From positions 1 through 33,083 of the forward strand of contig LWRO01000048.1 in NCBI GenBank assembly GCA_001657325.1: a DNA stretch of 33,083 nt. Reading direction: 5' to 3'. Below the pieces are notes generated by a model. The model did not search any database and had not been told where the DNA came from. It saw only the letters and a program-made list of their open reading frames with translations. Shown one piece after another: positions 1-8,307 of this stretch. Every line of letters starts with the position of its first letter. The stretch's first letter is position 1. The translations under genes were made by a program, and so were the position numbers. Origin of the DNA: Geitlerinema sp. BBD 1991-9. Lineage in GTDB: Bacteria; Cyanobacteriota; Cyanobacteriia; Cyanobacteriales; Geitlerinemataceae.

Positions 1-229
1 CAGATAAACAACAGCGCAGTCCACACTAAAAAACGAGGTAAAAACGCTGTCAACTCTAACGTCTGTCCAACTCAAAAAAACAACAGCACCCAATCGAAAG
101 ACTGATATTTCCACCCCCTGGTAAAATGGGAGCAACGCAACGAGCTTTATTGCTTCGTGTGCCTCCGAGAAAGATATAGGAAATTGGGGAAATCACTCGG
201 TCAATCTCTCTGGGTGCTGTTGTTTTTTT
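1..229 (+). ncRNA. Structured RNA element, copy 1 (5' end cut by window edge)
   Basis: No protein is supported here. The copy opens with a helix (cagat 1-5 with gtctg 61-65; acagcg 11-16 with cgctgt 45-50). A long hairpin follows: caacagcaccca (81-92) pairs perfectly with 211-222 and is extended by A7/T7 (74-80, 223-229). Inside lie a second helix, GACTGA 100-105 with TCGGTC 197-202, a 1/3-nt internal loop, and ATTTCC 107-112 with GGAAAT 188-193, then an apical stem (GGAG 129-132 with CTCC 163-166). The T-run on the plus strand makes the hairpin terminator-like. Copy 2 shares the sequence and keeps the pairing through compensatory changes. I recognise no named family; 6S RNA is one candidate to exclude. 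Strand follows copy 2's promoter. Confidence 0.55.
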
Positions 230-274
230 GGAGATCGAGAGACTTCGATCGATGTAAACTTTAGTTAAAAACCC

Positions 275-303
275 TTGTCGATCGAGCAATAGAGATCTAC
301 TAT
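275..303 (+). promoter_or_regulatory. Sigma-70-type promoter for structured RNA copy 2
   Basis: A -35 box TTGTCG (275-280) and a -10 box TACTAT (298-303) are separated by exactly 17 bp. This predicts a start near 309-311, right at a perfect 10-bp hairpin (310-319 with 323-332, loop AGG). That hairpin would form the 5' end of the transcript. Confidence 0.5.
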
Positions 304-309
304 TACAAG

Positions 310-559
310 TAGAAGCTAAAGGTTAGCTTCTAGACAGATAAACAACAGCGCAGTCCACGTTAGTAAAAGAGGTAAAAACGCTGTCGATTCTAACATCTGT
401 CCCATCACGAAAAACAGCGGTATCCAGTCGAGCAACTGATATTTCCTCCACTTAACAGCTGGGAGCTATGCAATTAGGCAGGCGAGCTTAGTTCATCTCC
501 ATAGAGGATTGGAATAAAGAGGAAATCACTCAGTCGAGCCGGTGGGTATCGCTGTTTTT
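310..559 (+). ncRNA. Structured RNA element, copy 2 (~250 nt)
   Basis: The predicted transcript has three stem-loops. The first is a perfect 5' hairpin (310-332). The second helix is acagat 334-339 with atctgt 395-400 and acagcg 345-350 with cgctgt 379-384. The third is a long terminal hairpin (414-425 with 544-555) followed by TTTTT to 559. In the terminal stem GTATCC pairs with GGGTAT through G-U wobbles, whereas copy 1 has CACCCA with TGGGTG. The inner helix has T-A where copy 1 has T-G, and both copies keep the ATTTCC/GGAAAT helix and the CAC bulge. This pattern is what selection on RNA structure would leave. The A-run before the stem means it could also terminate the mtnX-like transcript arriving on the minus strand. 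Confidence 0.55.
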
Positions 560-580
560 CCAGGAAGTCTGGAACGCGCT

Positions 581-1243
581 TCAACCGAGACAGACATCTC
601 CTGACCAAAGAGACTTCAATCGATCGAGAACGTCGAAAAAAGTTTCAAACGGTTCGTAAGCTTTCCCCCGCTCGTCGAGATATTGACAGAGGCGGTGACG
701 TGCGAAAACCAACGGTGCAGCCATCGCCATATTCAAATCTGTTACCGAGTCACCGATGGCAACCCAATCTTCAACCCCGTAACCCTTAACGATCTCTACT
801 TTCGCAACAAATTCCGTTTCTCCTTCACAACTCGATCGAGGTTGGAAATACTCCCCACTCGTATCGACATCGACGGCGTGAATCGCGAGGACGCGGCTGT
901 TCAAATCGCCGAGAACTGTTTCCACCATTCCCGTCAATCCTCCCGAAATCACGACGAACGGAACCTGTCGATCGTCGAGAAAATCGAGGAGTTCCACCAA
1001 ACCGGGACGTATGGCTTTCGTCTTCGCAAATTCCAACACCTCGGGATAGCGAGATGACGGAATAGATTCGAGCATTTGTCGCACACCTTCCCGCAGCGTG
1101 AGCGTCAGATCGTAAATTTGCGGCATTAATTTCGCGGCGACATCCGGCGTAAATTCTCTCAACATCGCCACAAACGTTTCTTCAGCGGTAATCGTTCCGT
1201 CAAAATCGCAAAACACGATCCGTTTGGGTGCAGTATCGGTCAT
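581..1243 (-). CDS. mtnX: HAD-IB phosphatase, MtnX-like (methionine salvage)
   Basis: This 220-residue protein is a haloacid dehalogenase superfamily phosphatase. Motif I is DFDGT (13-17, nucleophile D13, acid/base D15), motif II is the SGG at 100-102, the motif III lysine is K148 or K153, and motif IV is GDSVTD (164-169). Length and motif spacing fit the MtnX family, which dephosphorylates 2-hydroxy-3-keto-5-methylthiopentenyl-1-phosphate in methylthioadenosine recycling. Other HAD-IB enzymes such as phosphoserine phosphatase share these motifs, so the substrate is inferred. It is divergent from prfC across 149 bp, so the two probably have back-to-back promoters. No other methionine-salvage gene is in the window. 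The 3' end runs towards the structured RNA hairpin at 414-555, which could terminate it. Confidence 0.75.
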   Translation of the reverse strand: MTDTAPKRIVFCDFDGTITAEETFVAMLREFTPDVAAKLMPQIYDLTLTLREGVRQMLESIPSSRYPEVLEFAKTKAIRPGLVELLDFLDDRQVPFVVISGGLTGMVETVLGDLNSRVLAIHAVDVDTSGEYFQPRSSCEGETEFVAKVEIVKGYGVEDWVAIGDSVTDLNMAMAAPLVFARHRLCQYLDERGKAYEPFETFFDVLDRLKSLWSGDVCLG

Positions 1244-1392
1244 CGTGGGTAACTCCTGTTCGAGAAAGCGTTTCGTAGTATATCGCTGGACTGCCCTCGC
1301 TCGATGTTTTCACCACCTGCCAACCCCCTCCAAAAAACATCAAAGCCACTGAATTTGTTAAACTTTAAACGCATCCCACTGCAATATCGCCC

Positions 1393-3024
1393 ATGACCGA
1401 CGACCTCCGAGCCGAACTTCAAGACGCGATCGATAAGCGTCGCACCTTTGCCATCATTTCCCACCCCGACGCCGGGAAAACCACGCTCACTGAAAAAGTG
1501 TTGCTCTACGGTGGTGCAATTCACGAAGCCGGATCGGTCAAATCTCGTCGATCGCAGCGTCACGCTACCTCAGACTGGATGGCGATGGAACAACAGCGGG
1601 GAATTTCCATCACCTCAACCGTTCTTCAGTTCGAGTACCAGGATCACTGTGTCAACCTCCTCGACACACCAGGACACCAAGACTTCGGCGAAGACACCTA
1701 TCGAACCCTCACCGCTGCTGACAACGCCGTCATGTTAGAAGACGGCGCGAAAGGTCTCGAACCGCAAACCCGGAAACTGTTTGAAGTGTGTCGGATGCGC
1801 GCGCTTCCGATTTTTACCTTTATTAACAAGATGGATCGTCCCAGTCGCGATCCGTTAGAACTCCTCGACGAAATCGAGCAAGAATTGGAACTGGCGACTT
1901 ATCCCGTCACATGGCCGATTGGAAGCGGCGATCGATTTAAAGGCGTGTTCGATCGACGCAAAAAACAAATCCATCTATTCGAGCGTTCCGCACACGGAAC
2001 CAAAGCCGCCAAGGATACCATCATCGATCTCGGAGATCCGAGAGTTGAGGATCTACTCGAAACCGAGCTTTACTACCAACTCAAAGACGAACTCGAAATC
2101 CTCGACGAACTCGGAACGGAATTCGACCTCGATCTCATTCACGCCGGACAACTCACCCCTGTCTTTTTCGGAAGCGCCATGACCAACTTCGGCGTTCAGG
2201 TGTTCCTCGATTCGTTTTTAGACTACTCTCTGAAACCCAGTCCTCGTCAAAGTACTCGAGACGAAATCGATCCCACCTATCCCGACTTCAGCGGATTCGT
2301 GTTCAAATTGCAAGCGAACATGGACCCCAAACACCGAGATCGCGTCGCGTTCGTGCGCGTTTGTAGTGGGAAGTTCGAGAAAGATATGACGGTTCGACAC
2401 GCGCGAACTGGAAAAACGGTACGGTTGTCCCGTCCGCAGAAACTCTTCGCACAGGGACGAGAATCTCTCGATGAAGCTTATCCCGGCGATGTGATCGGGT
2501 TGAACAATCCCGGTGTTTTTGCGATTGGCGACACCATCTACAACGGAAAAAAACTCGAATACGAAGGGATTCCCTGTTTCTCTCCGGAACTGTTCGCTTA
2601 TTTGCGGAACGTCAACCCCTCGAAATTCAAGCAGTTTCGCAAGGGAGTCGCCGAACTGCGCGAAGAGGGTGCGGTACAAATTATGTATTCAGTCGATGAA
2701 GCCAAGCGCGATCCGATTTTGGCGGCGGTCGGTCAACTGCAATTCGAGGTCGTCCAGTTTCGGATGGAAACCGAGTACGGTGTCGAAACCCGCCTCGAAG
2801 CACTTCCGTTCAGTGTGGCGCGATGGGTGACGGGAGGCTGGGAAGCACTCGAGAAAGCGGGACGGTTGTTTAATACAGCGACGGTTAAAGATAGTTGGGA
2901 GCGTCCGGTGTTGCTGTTCCGCAACGAGTGGAACGTGGCGCAAGTGCAAACTGACCATCCTGAGTTAGAGCTGAGTAAGACAGCACCGGTGGTATCGGGA
3001 AAAGAACCGGCGGAGATTAAGTAA
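1393..3024 (+). CDS. prfC: Peptide chain release factor 3
   Basis: RF3 is the GTPase that recycles RF1/RF2 from the ribosome after peptide release. The 543-residue product is full length (E. coli RF3 is 529). The translational GTPase motifs are intact: P-loop SHPDAGKTT (23-31), the switch region with QQRGISIT (67-74), DTPGH (91-95) and NKMD (145-148). An EF-Tu-like domain II and the RF3-specific C-terminal domain follow. SHPDAGKTT separates RF3 from EF-G, which has a different P-loop context. The ATG at 1393 has no clear Shine-Dalgarno sequence. It appears monocistronic, with a hairpin about 50 bp after the stop. Confidence 0.96.
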   Translation: MTDDLRAELQDAIDKRRTFAIISHPDAGKTTLTEKVLLYGGAIHEAGSVKSRRSQRHATSDWMAMEQQRGISITSTVLQFEYQDHCVNLLDTPGHQDFGEDTYRTLTAADNAVMLEDGAKGLEPQTRKLFEVCRMRALPIFTFINKMDRPSRDPLELLDEIEQELELATYPVTWPIGSGDRFKGVFDRRKKQIHLFERSAHGTKAAKDTIIDLGDPRVEDLLETELYYQLKDELEILDELGTEFDLDLIHAGQLTPVFFGSAMTNFGVQVFLDSFLDYSLKPSPRQSTRDEIDPTYPDFSGFVFKLQANMDPKHRDRVAFVRVCSGKFEKDMTVRHARTGKTVRLSRPQKLFAQGRESLDEAYPGDVIGLNNPGVFAIGDTIYNGKKLEYEGIPCFSPELFAYLRNVNPSKFKQFRKGVAELREEGAVQIMYSVDEAKRDPILAAVGQLQFEVVQFRMETEYGVETRLEALPFSVARWVTGGWEALEKAGRLFNTATVKDSWERPVLLFRNEWNVAQVQTDHPELELSKTAPVVSGKEPAEIK

Positions 3025-3076
3025 TTGGGAACGTTTCTAAGTCGATAGCCGATCTGCAATTTTATATTTCGTCCCT

Positions 3077-3106
3077 CGTAGAGTCCTGGCAAATCGAGAC
3101 TCTACG
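3077..3106 (+). terminator. Hairpin downstream of prfC
   Basis: The 9-bp perfect stem cgtagagtc (3077-3085) and gactctacg (3098-3106) has a 12-nt loop. No T-run follows, so it is a weak intrinsic terminator or an mRNA 3'-end stabiliser. Confidence 0.4.
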
Positions 3107-3239
3107 GGGGATTTGACTGAGTTGGCTCGATCGATCTCAATTACAAAATATTACAGGTCTACTCCAGGCTCAAGTAAATCATTTTATAGTTAAATAAAGA
3201 TCGATTGTGTTGTTGTGAAATCGAGCAGGGAACCCAAAG

Positions 3240-4610
3240 ATGCAGATTTTAACTCCCGAACAAGAGGCTCATATTCCTGAATATCAAGAGAAATGGAGAA
3301 AGATCTATCTTTCAACAGAACCGATCGATCGAGAAAAAGCAAAAGCGGCAATCGATCGAGTTTATCAAGTTATGGGGCAAAAGCCGCCTAATGTCATTTT
3401 TTGCCAAAGCCCTCAAGAAGTTTTAGATGCCTTACAATCTGTCGTAAAGTTCGTAAAGCATCTACCCTCAAAACCATTCAATATAGGAAGTTTTCAGTGG
3501 TTTAAACTTATTATTTTAACTATATTGAAGGGTATTAAAGTCAATCAAACGCCTATCAAAAAAATATCAAATCAGGTTTCAAAGAATACATATAAGTCTT
3601 TGCGGGAAGCGATCGATCGAGCAATTCGAGACAACAAGTTTAGCCCCGAGCAAGCAACAGATCGAGTACTTTTTTCGGAAGACTCCTTATTTAAATTTAT
3701 CTCTGAGAAGAAGCGAGAAATAGGATATGACGAGATTGCCTTATTTGATGTGAAGGGAAAACCCAATCCGAATTATCAGCTTGATTATAGCTATATGCCT
3801 AAAAACAGGCTATTTCAAATTTATTGGATGTGGATTAATAAAAAGCAGCTTTATGCTCAAATTTTCAATAAAATTACTCAATCATTCGGTGAACGTATCG
3901 AAAATTGTATTTTAGGTTCTCTTCCTAAAATCAAGCAGATAGTCGCACAACCCGCAATTTATACTAATACAATTTCTTATGACTGGAGGCTTCGTGATTC
4001 CTTTATTTGGGTTGATTTTGCGTCTTCTGTATTAAACTATCCCACTCCTCACCCCAAAAAAGCTGCACTGCAAAATTTACTCGAGCAATGTGGTTCGATC
4101 GTCGTCGTCGATCGAACGTGTATTGTTTGCGATCGACCGACAACGGTTCGAGTAGACGATCGATACCAACTTCATGCCAATGGCGCACCGGCCTTAGAGT
4201 TCTCAGATGGATTTAAAGTTTATGCATGCCACGGAAACAGTTTGCCAGAAAAATACGGTAGTATCCCGATTGATCGATGGGAACCACAGTGGGTTCTCGA
4301 GGAGCGAGATGGTCAGCTACAACAAATTCTTCTCGGACAAATCGGTGCGAGTCGTATCGCTCGAGAACTGCCAACAGTCGAACTCGAAGCTCTGGGAGAG
4401 TATACATTACTCCAGTTGGAAAATCTGGGACGTACATATAATAAAATCCTAAAGCGAACGAACGCTCAAACGGGTGAGGTTCGCGCTGAGTTTGTAATCA
4501 AGATTAATCAATCCATCAAAGCTGCAATTGACGAACTTCACAATCGAGGGTTGGCTGAAGAATTTCCCCAACCGGAACCGATCGATCTCGATCGAACTGA
4601 AGAAGAATAA
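3240..4610 (+). CDS. Uncharacterised protein, DUF6745-like
   Basis: The 456-residue soluble protein has unknown function. Its N-terminus (LTPEQEAHIPEYQEKW, then LSTEPIDREKA) and a region around 255-320 (WVDFASSVLNYP, CIVC at 294-297, then SDGFKVYACHG and LPEKYG) match my memory of the cyanobacterial DUF6745 family. That family is often seen near leucine-rich-repeat-like proteins. No catalytic motif, signal peptide or membrane segment is visible. The CxxC pair could bind metal, but there is no second pair to complete a zinc site. The middle (about 80-230) is lysine- and aromatic-rich and more AT-rich than its neighbours, so the gene may have been acquired or may evolve fast. It stands alone, with gaps on both sides. 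Confidence 0.6.
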   Translation: MQILTPEQEAHIPEYQEKWRKIYLSTEPIDREKAKAAIDRVYQVMGQKPPNVIFCQSPQEVLDALQSVVKFVKHLPSKPFNIGSFQWFKLIILTILKGIKVNQTPIKKISNQVSKNTYKSLREAIDRAIRDNKFSPEQATDRVLFSEDSLFKFISEKKREIGYDEIALFDVKGKPNPNYQLDYSYMPKNRLFQIYWMWINKKQLYAQIFNKITQSFGERIENCILGSLPKIKQIVAQPAIYTNTISYDWRLRDSFIWVDFASSVLNYPTPHPKKAALQNLLEQCGSIVVVDRTCIVCDRPTTVRVDDRYQLHANGAPALEFSDGFKVYACHGNSLPEKYGSIPIDRWEPQWVLEERDGQLQQILLGQIGASRIARELPTVELEALGEYTLLQLENLGRTYNKILKRTNAQTGEVRAEFVIKINQSIKAAIDELHNRGLAEEFPQPEPIDLDRTEEE

Positions 4611-5313
4611 TCGATGTGAAGGTTTTTAAGGGTTCGATATCAAGGGTTCGATCGAACAGCCGAACCGATTTTTCAAGCCGATCGATCGACTGGCTCGATC
4701 CCTCCGCCGCTCTGGGCCATATCTCCATCTGAAGCCGAGTGAAGGATCGCGTTCCGTCACTGAGTAGATGAGAGCGCATCGGATAACACTGGAAACTGCG
4801 TGTCTCCCCCCCCAACCTTCAATCCGCAGGTGAAGTCGATGCAGGCGATTCGACGCTCCCCAAAATGTTCGAGTCGATCTCTGCGAAGTCTCCCAGCTAG
4901 AAAGTGATATAGCCCTCCCGGTCAGGTGAGATATCTGCGTTCGGAAAGCCTGGGGGGATTCTCCTTTGAGTCGCTCAGACAAGCCTCACCCCACCAAAGG
5001 CTCGTTCGATCGAGAACCTCGTCTAGTTCAAGACGTGTCAAGTTGAGTATCATGTCTGTTAGAGATCGCCCAAAATGCCAATCCGTTTTGGAGGCTAGGG
5101 CATCGTCAGGTGACGTGACTCGTCACAGGATCGCAGTCGAATCGATCCGTTCGTATCCTTTAAAACCTTACTTTCAAAACCCTGAAAAGAGTATTTGCTG
5201 TGTTTTGAACGGCAAACTCTAATACATTCGTACTTTTCAAACCATTCAGCCTTGAATTTAAATTTGAGATTGTCGTTAACTGTAACTTGTAAATCTCCTC
5301 AGTCACCGATCCA
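4611..5313. other. 700-bp intergenic gap, no supported gene
   Basis: Only short overlapping frames without recognisable protein features occur here. An 11-bp direct repeat, aagggttcgat, lies at 4628-4638 and 4642-4652. A small hairpin gtgacg (5110-5115) with cgtcac (5121-5126) lies further on. No tRNA-like cloverleaf was found. The right end should carry the promoter and leader of the REC-GGDEF-EAL gene, but I could not assign boxes. Confidence 0.5.
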
Positions 5314-7215
5314 ATGAGTTGTCCTCCCGTACAGGTGTCGAAAGGCAACATTCTAATTGTCGACGATACTCCCGCCAATCTCGAACTGCTCAATACGATT
5401 CTGACGCGAGCGGGATATGAAGTTTGCGTTGCTGTAGACGGACAAACGGGGCTAGAAGGGGCGCGATACGGGCAGCCCGACCTCATTTTACTCGATATTA
5501 TGATGCCGGGAATTAACGGTTACGATGTGTGTCGCCAACTCAAACAAGACGAAACAACGTCCGAAATTCCCGTTATTTTTATTAGCGCCCTCGATGAAGC
5601 GCTCGATAAAGTCAAAGCCTTTACAGTGGGCGGCATCGATTACATTGCCAAGCCTTTTCAATTTAAAGAAGTCTTAGCTCGAGTTCAAAACCAGCTTACG
5701 ATTCGAGAGTTGCAACAACAACTTCGAGCGAAAAATGCCCGACTGCAACGAGAAATCCACGATCGAATCGTCGCCGAAGCCGAAGTCCGCCAACTGAACG
5801 AACAACTCGAACAGCGCGTGCGCCAGCGTACAGCCGAACTCGAATCGGCCAATCGCAAACTAGAGCGAGAAATTCTAGAACGCAGACGCGCTCAAGAACA
5901 ATTGATGTACATGGCGCTCCACGACTCTCTAACCGGTTTACCCAATCGCGTCCTCTTGATGGAGCAACTCGAAAAAGCGTTGAAATGGTCGAAAAATAAC
6001 AGCGACTATCACTTTGCCGTTTTGTTCATCGACTGCGATCGCTTTAAAGTCGTCAACGATTCCCTCGGACATTTAGCGGGCGATCGCCTCCTGACATTTA
6101 TTTCTCACCGCTTAGATCTGTGTTTGCGATCGGTCGATACGCTATTTCGCCTCGGTGGAGACGAATTTACGATCCTCCTCGAACACATCGACGGGATTGA
6201 GGATGCCATTCAAACCGCCGAACGCATCCAACACCAACTTATCGCGCCGTTTCACGTGGACGGCCACGAAGTCTTTATCGGTGCGAGCATCGGTATTGTC
6301 TTCGGAACGTCAGAGTACGACCAATCCGAACACCTCCTGCGAGATGCCGATGCTGCGATGTACTGCGCGAAAGACCTCGGGAAAGGGCGTTATCGCGTGT
6401 TCGATGCCGGAATGCACGTGCGAGCTGTGAACTTCTTGCAGTTGGAAACCGACCTGCGCCGCGCCCTCGATCGATCGGAATTTCGAGTGTACTACCAACC
6501 GATTATCGACCTGCAGCGCAATAGCATTGCTGGGTTTGAGGCTCTCTTGCGTTGGCATCACCCCGAACGCGGCATCGTACCTCCCGCTGAATTTATTCCG
6601 GCGGCTGAAGAAACTGGCCTGATCGTACCGATCGGGGCGTGGGTTTTACGAGAGGCTTGTATGCAGCTGCGTCAGTGGCATCAAGAATTTCCCCAGCACT
6701 CAGCCCTGACGATAGCAGTTAACATTTCGGTCAGGCAGTTTTCCCAGGCCAATTTACTCGAACAGATCGACAGCATTCTCCGAGACACCCAGCTCGACAG
6801 CCGCTTTCTGAAACTCGAAATCACCGAAAGTACCATTGTGGAGAATTACCAAGCCGCGAAAGCCATCCTCGAAGCCTTCAAATCGCGTCAAATTCAATTG
6901 AGCATTGACGACTTCGGAACAGGGTACTCCTCCCTCAGCCACCTCCATCAATTACCCGTCGATCTGCTGAAAATCGATCGAGCATTTGTAGACCCCATCG
7001 ATGAGAACAGCAGCGAGCGAGAAATCGTCCGCGCCATCGTCACCCTCGCCCACAGTTTGAATATGTCTGTCATTGCCGAAGGGGTAGAAACCGCCGTTCA
7101 CGTCGAACAGCTTAAAAAACTCGACTGTGAGTTCGGACAGGGTTACTATTTTTCCAAACCCCTCGATCTCGATCGTGCCACCGAACTCATTGCTGTCGAT
7201 CGATCGTGGGCGTGA
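5314..7215 (+). CDS. Response regulator with GGDEF and EAL domains (c-di-GMP turnover)
   Basis: The 633-residue protein has three modules. A receiver domain (about 12-125) has acidic residues D17/D18, phospho-acceptor D61 and K113. A coiled coil (about 130-195) links it to a diguanylate cyclase domain (about 197-365) with intact GGDEF (281-285). An RxxD inhibitory site (272-275) lies five residues upstream. The phosphodiesterase domain (about 375-630) has EAL at 409-411 and retains the downstream EIT, DDFGTGYSS and AEGVET signatures. Both catalytic halves look competent, so net output probably depends on phosphorylation by an unlinked histidine kinase. No kinase is adjacent. Such proteins commonly tune motility, phototaxis or biofilm in cyanobacteria, which is inference here. 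Confidence 0.93.
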   Translation: MSCPPVQVSKGNILIVDDTPANLELLNTILTRAGYEVCVAVDGQTGLEGARYGQPDLILLDIMMPGINGYDVCRQLKQDETTSEIPVIFISALDEALDKVKAFTVGGIDYIAKPFQFKEVLARVQNQLTIRELQQQLRAKNARLQREIHDRIVAEAEVRQLNEQLEQRVRQRTAELESANRKLEREILERRRAQEQLMYMALHDSLTGLPNRVLLMEQLEKALKWSKNNSDYHFAVLFIDCDRFKVVNDSLGHLAGDRLLTFISHRLDLCLRSVDTLFRLGGDEFTILLEHIDGIEDAIQTAERIQHQLIAPFHVDGHEVFIGASIGIVFGTSEYDQSEHLLRDADAAMYCAKDLGKGRYRVFDAGMHVRAVNFLQLETDLRRALDRSEFRVYYQPIIDLQRNSIAGFEALLRWHHPERGIVPPAEFIPAAEETGLIVPIGAWVLREACMQLRQWHQEFPQHSALTIAVNISVRQFSQANLLEQIDSILRDTQLDSRFLKLEITESTIVENYQAAKAILEAFKSRQIQLSIDDFGTGYSSLSHLHQLPVDLLKIDRAFVDPIDENSSEREIVRAIVTLAHSLNMSVIAEGVETAVHVEQLKKLDCEFGQGYYFSKPLDLDRATELIAVDRSWA

Positions 7216-7336
7216 CGAGAGCAGATGAGGAAATGGAGCAGTGGGGAGATGGGGAGAATCACTTAAAAATTGTGTCCGCTCTTCACACTTCGCGCTTCGA
7301 TTCGTTACTGTAAACGATGCTATCGATCGATTTTTT

Positions 7337-8281
7337 ATGACTAAAAACGTTACCATTCTTGGAACAGGAGCTTGGGGAAGCGCGCTCGGTCATCTCGCTC
7401 AGTACGGTGACAACCGCGTCACCCTCTGGTCCCGTCGGGGCGAACTCAGTCTCAACGCAGCTATTGCAGAAACCGACGTTCTCGTTTCGGCCATCTCGAT
7501 GAAAGGCGTTGCCGAAACGGCCGAAAAAGTTAAGGCGATCGGCTTACCCACACAAACCATTATCGTCACCGCAACCAAGGGTTTAGACGCTAAAACAACT
7601 CGTACCCCCTCTCAAATTTGGGAAGAAGCCTTTCCCGAGCGTCCCGTCGTGGTCTTGTCCGGGCCGAACTTGTCCAAGGAAATCGAAGCGGGGCTTCCCG
7701 CCGCTACCATTGCCGCGAGTCGAGATCTCGGGGCTGCTGAAACCGTTCAACAAGTCTTCTCCTCCGATATCTTCCGCGTTTACACCAACATCGACCCGAT
7801 CGGCACAGAACTCGGCGGAACCTTAAAAAACGTCATGGCCATCGCTGCTGGGGTCTGTGACGGTCTGCATCTAGGGATTAATGCCAAATCAGCCCTTCTC
7901 AGTCGCGCGCTGATCGAAATCGTGCGGGTGGGAACAGCCCTCGGGGCGGAAGTCGAAACCTTCTGGGGACTGTCGGGTTTGGGAGACCTCCTCGCCACCT
8001 GTAACAGTAACCTCAGCCGCAATTACCGGGTCGGCTACGGTTTAGCCCAAGGCAAATCCTTAGACGACGTACTCGAAGAAATTCACAGTACGGCTGAAGG
8101 GGTAAACACCACCCACGTTCTCATCGACTTAGCCCGACAGCGACAAATTGAAGTGCCGATCGCCTATCAAGTTTATCGACTGCTCGACGGTCAAATTACA
8201 GCTGAAGCCGCCGTGGCTGCCCTCATGGAACGGGAACTCAAGCCGGAAGTCGTCACGCCGGAGGTCGAGGCGGAGGGATGA
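7337..8281 (+). CDS. gpsA: Glycerol-3-phosphate dehydrogenase [NAD(P)+]
   Basis: GpsA reduces dihydroxyacetone phosphate to sn-glycerol-3-phosphate for membrane lipid synthesis. I start at the ATG at 7337 (314 aa) because the nucleotide-binding GTGAWGSALG motif then begins at residue 9. An upstream in-frame start would add 32 unconserved residues. The catalytic lysine lies in GGTLKNVMAIAAG, followed by the GLGDL and SRNYRVG signatures. Relative to E. coli GpsA (339 aa), a segment after the first beta strands is missing, which I recall as usual for cyanobacterial versions. It follows the REC-GGDEF-EAL gene by 121 bp with a purine-rich spacer. It converges with the adenylate cyclase, with 26 bp between the stops. 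Confidence 0.93.
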   Translation: MTKNVTILGTGAWGSALGHLAQYGDNRVTLWSRRGELSLNAAIAETDVLVSAISMKGVAETAEKVKAIGLPTQTIIVTATKGLDAKTTRTPSQIWEEAFPERPVVVLSGPNLSKEIEAGLPAATIAASRDLGAAETVQQVFSSDIFRVYTNIDPIGTELGGTLKNVMAIAAGVCDGLHLGINAKSALLSRALIEIVRVGTALGAEVETFWGLSGLGDLLATCNSNLSRNYRVGYGLAQGKSLDDVLEEIHSTAEGVNTTHVLIDLARQRQIEVPIAYQVYRLLDGQITAEAAVAALMERELKPEVVTPEVEAEG

Positions 8282-8307
8282 GTGGATAGAGAAATCTCGT
8301 CATCGAG

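Noticed and set aside
1-560. Tandem repeats as a CRISPR array or integron attC cassettes
   Set aside because: The repeat unit is about 330 bp with only two copies, no short regular repeat-spacer pattern, and no cassette genes. Promoter, hairpins and T-runs fit an RNA gene better.
683-1057. Plus-strand frame inside the mtnX-like gene
   Set aside because: It is a shadow of the minus-strand phosphatase, whose motifs are unambiguous.
4516-5222. Overlapping short frames on both strands in the gap before the REC-GGDEF-EAL gene
   Set aside because: They are low-complexity and arginine/serine-rich, have no recognisable protein features, and overlap each other; treated as chance frames.
7241-7336. 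N-terminal extension of gpsA
   Set aside because: These 32 codons precede the beta-alpha-beta fold that normally starts the protein and translate a purine-rich spacer.
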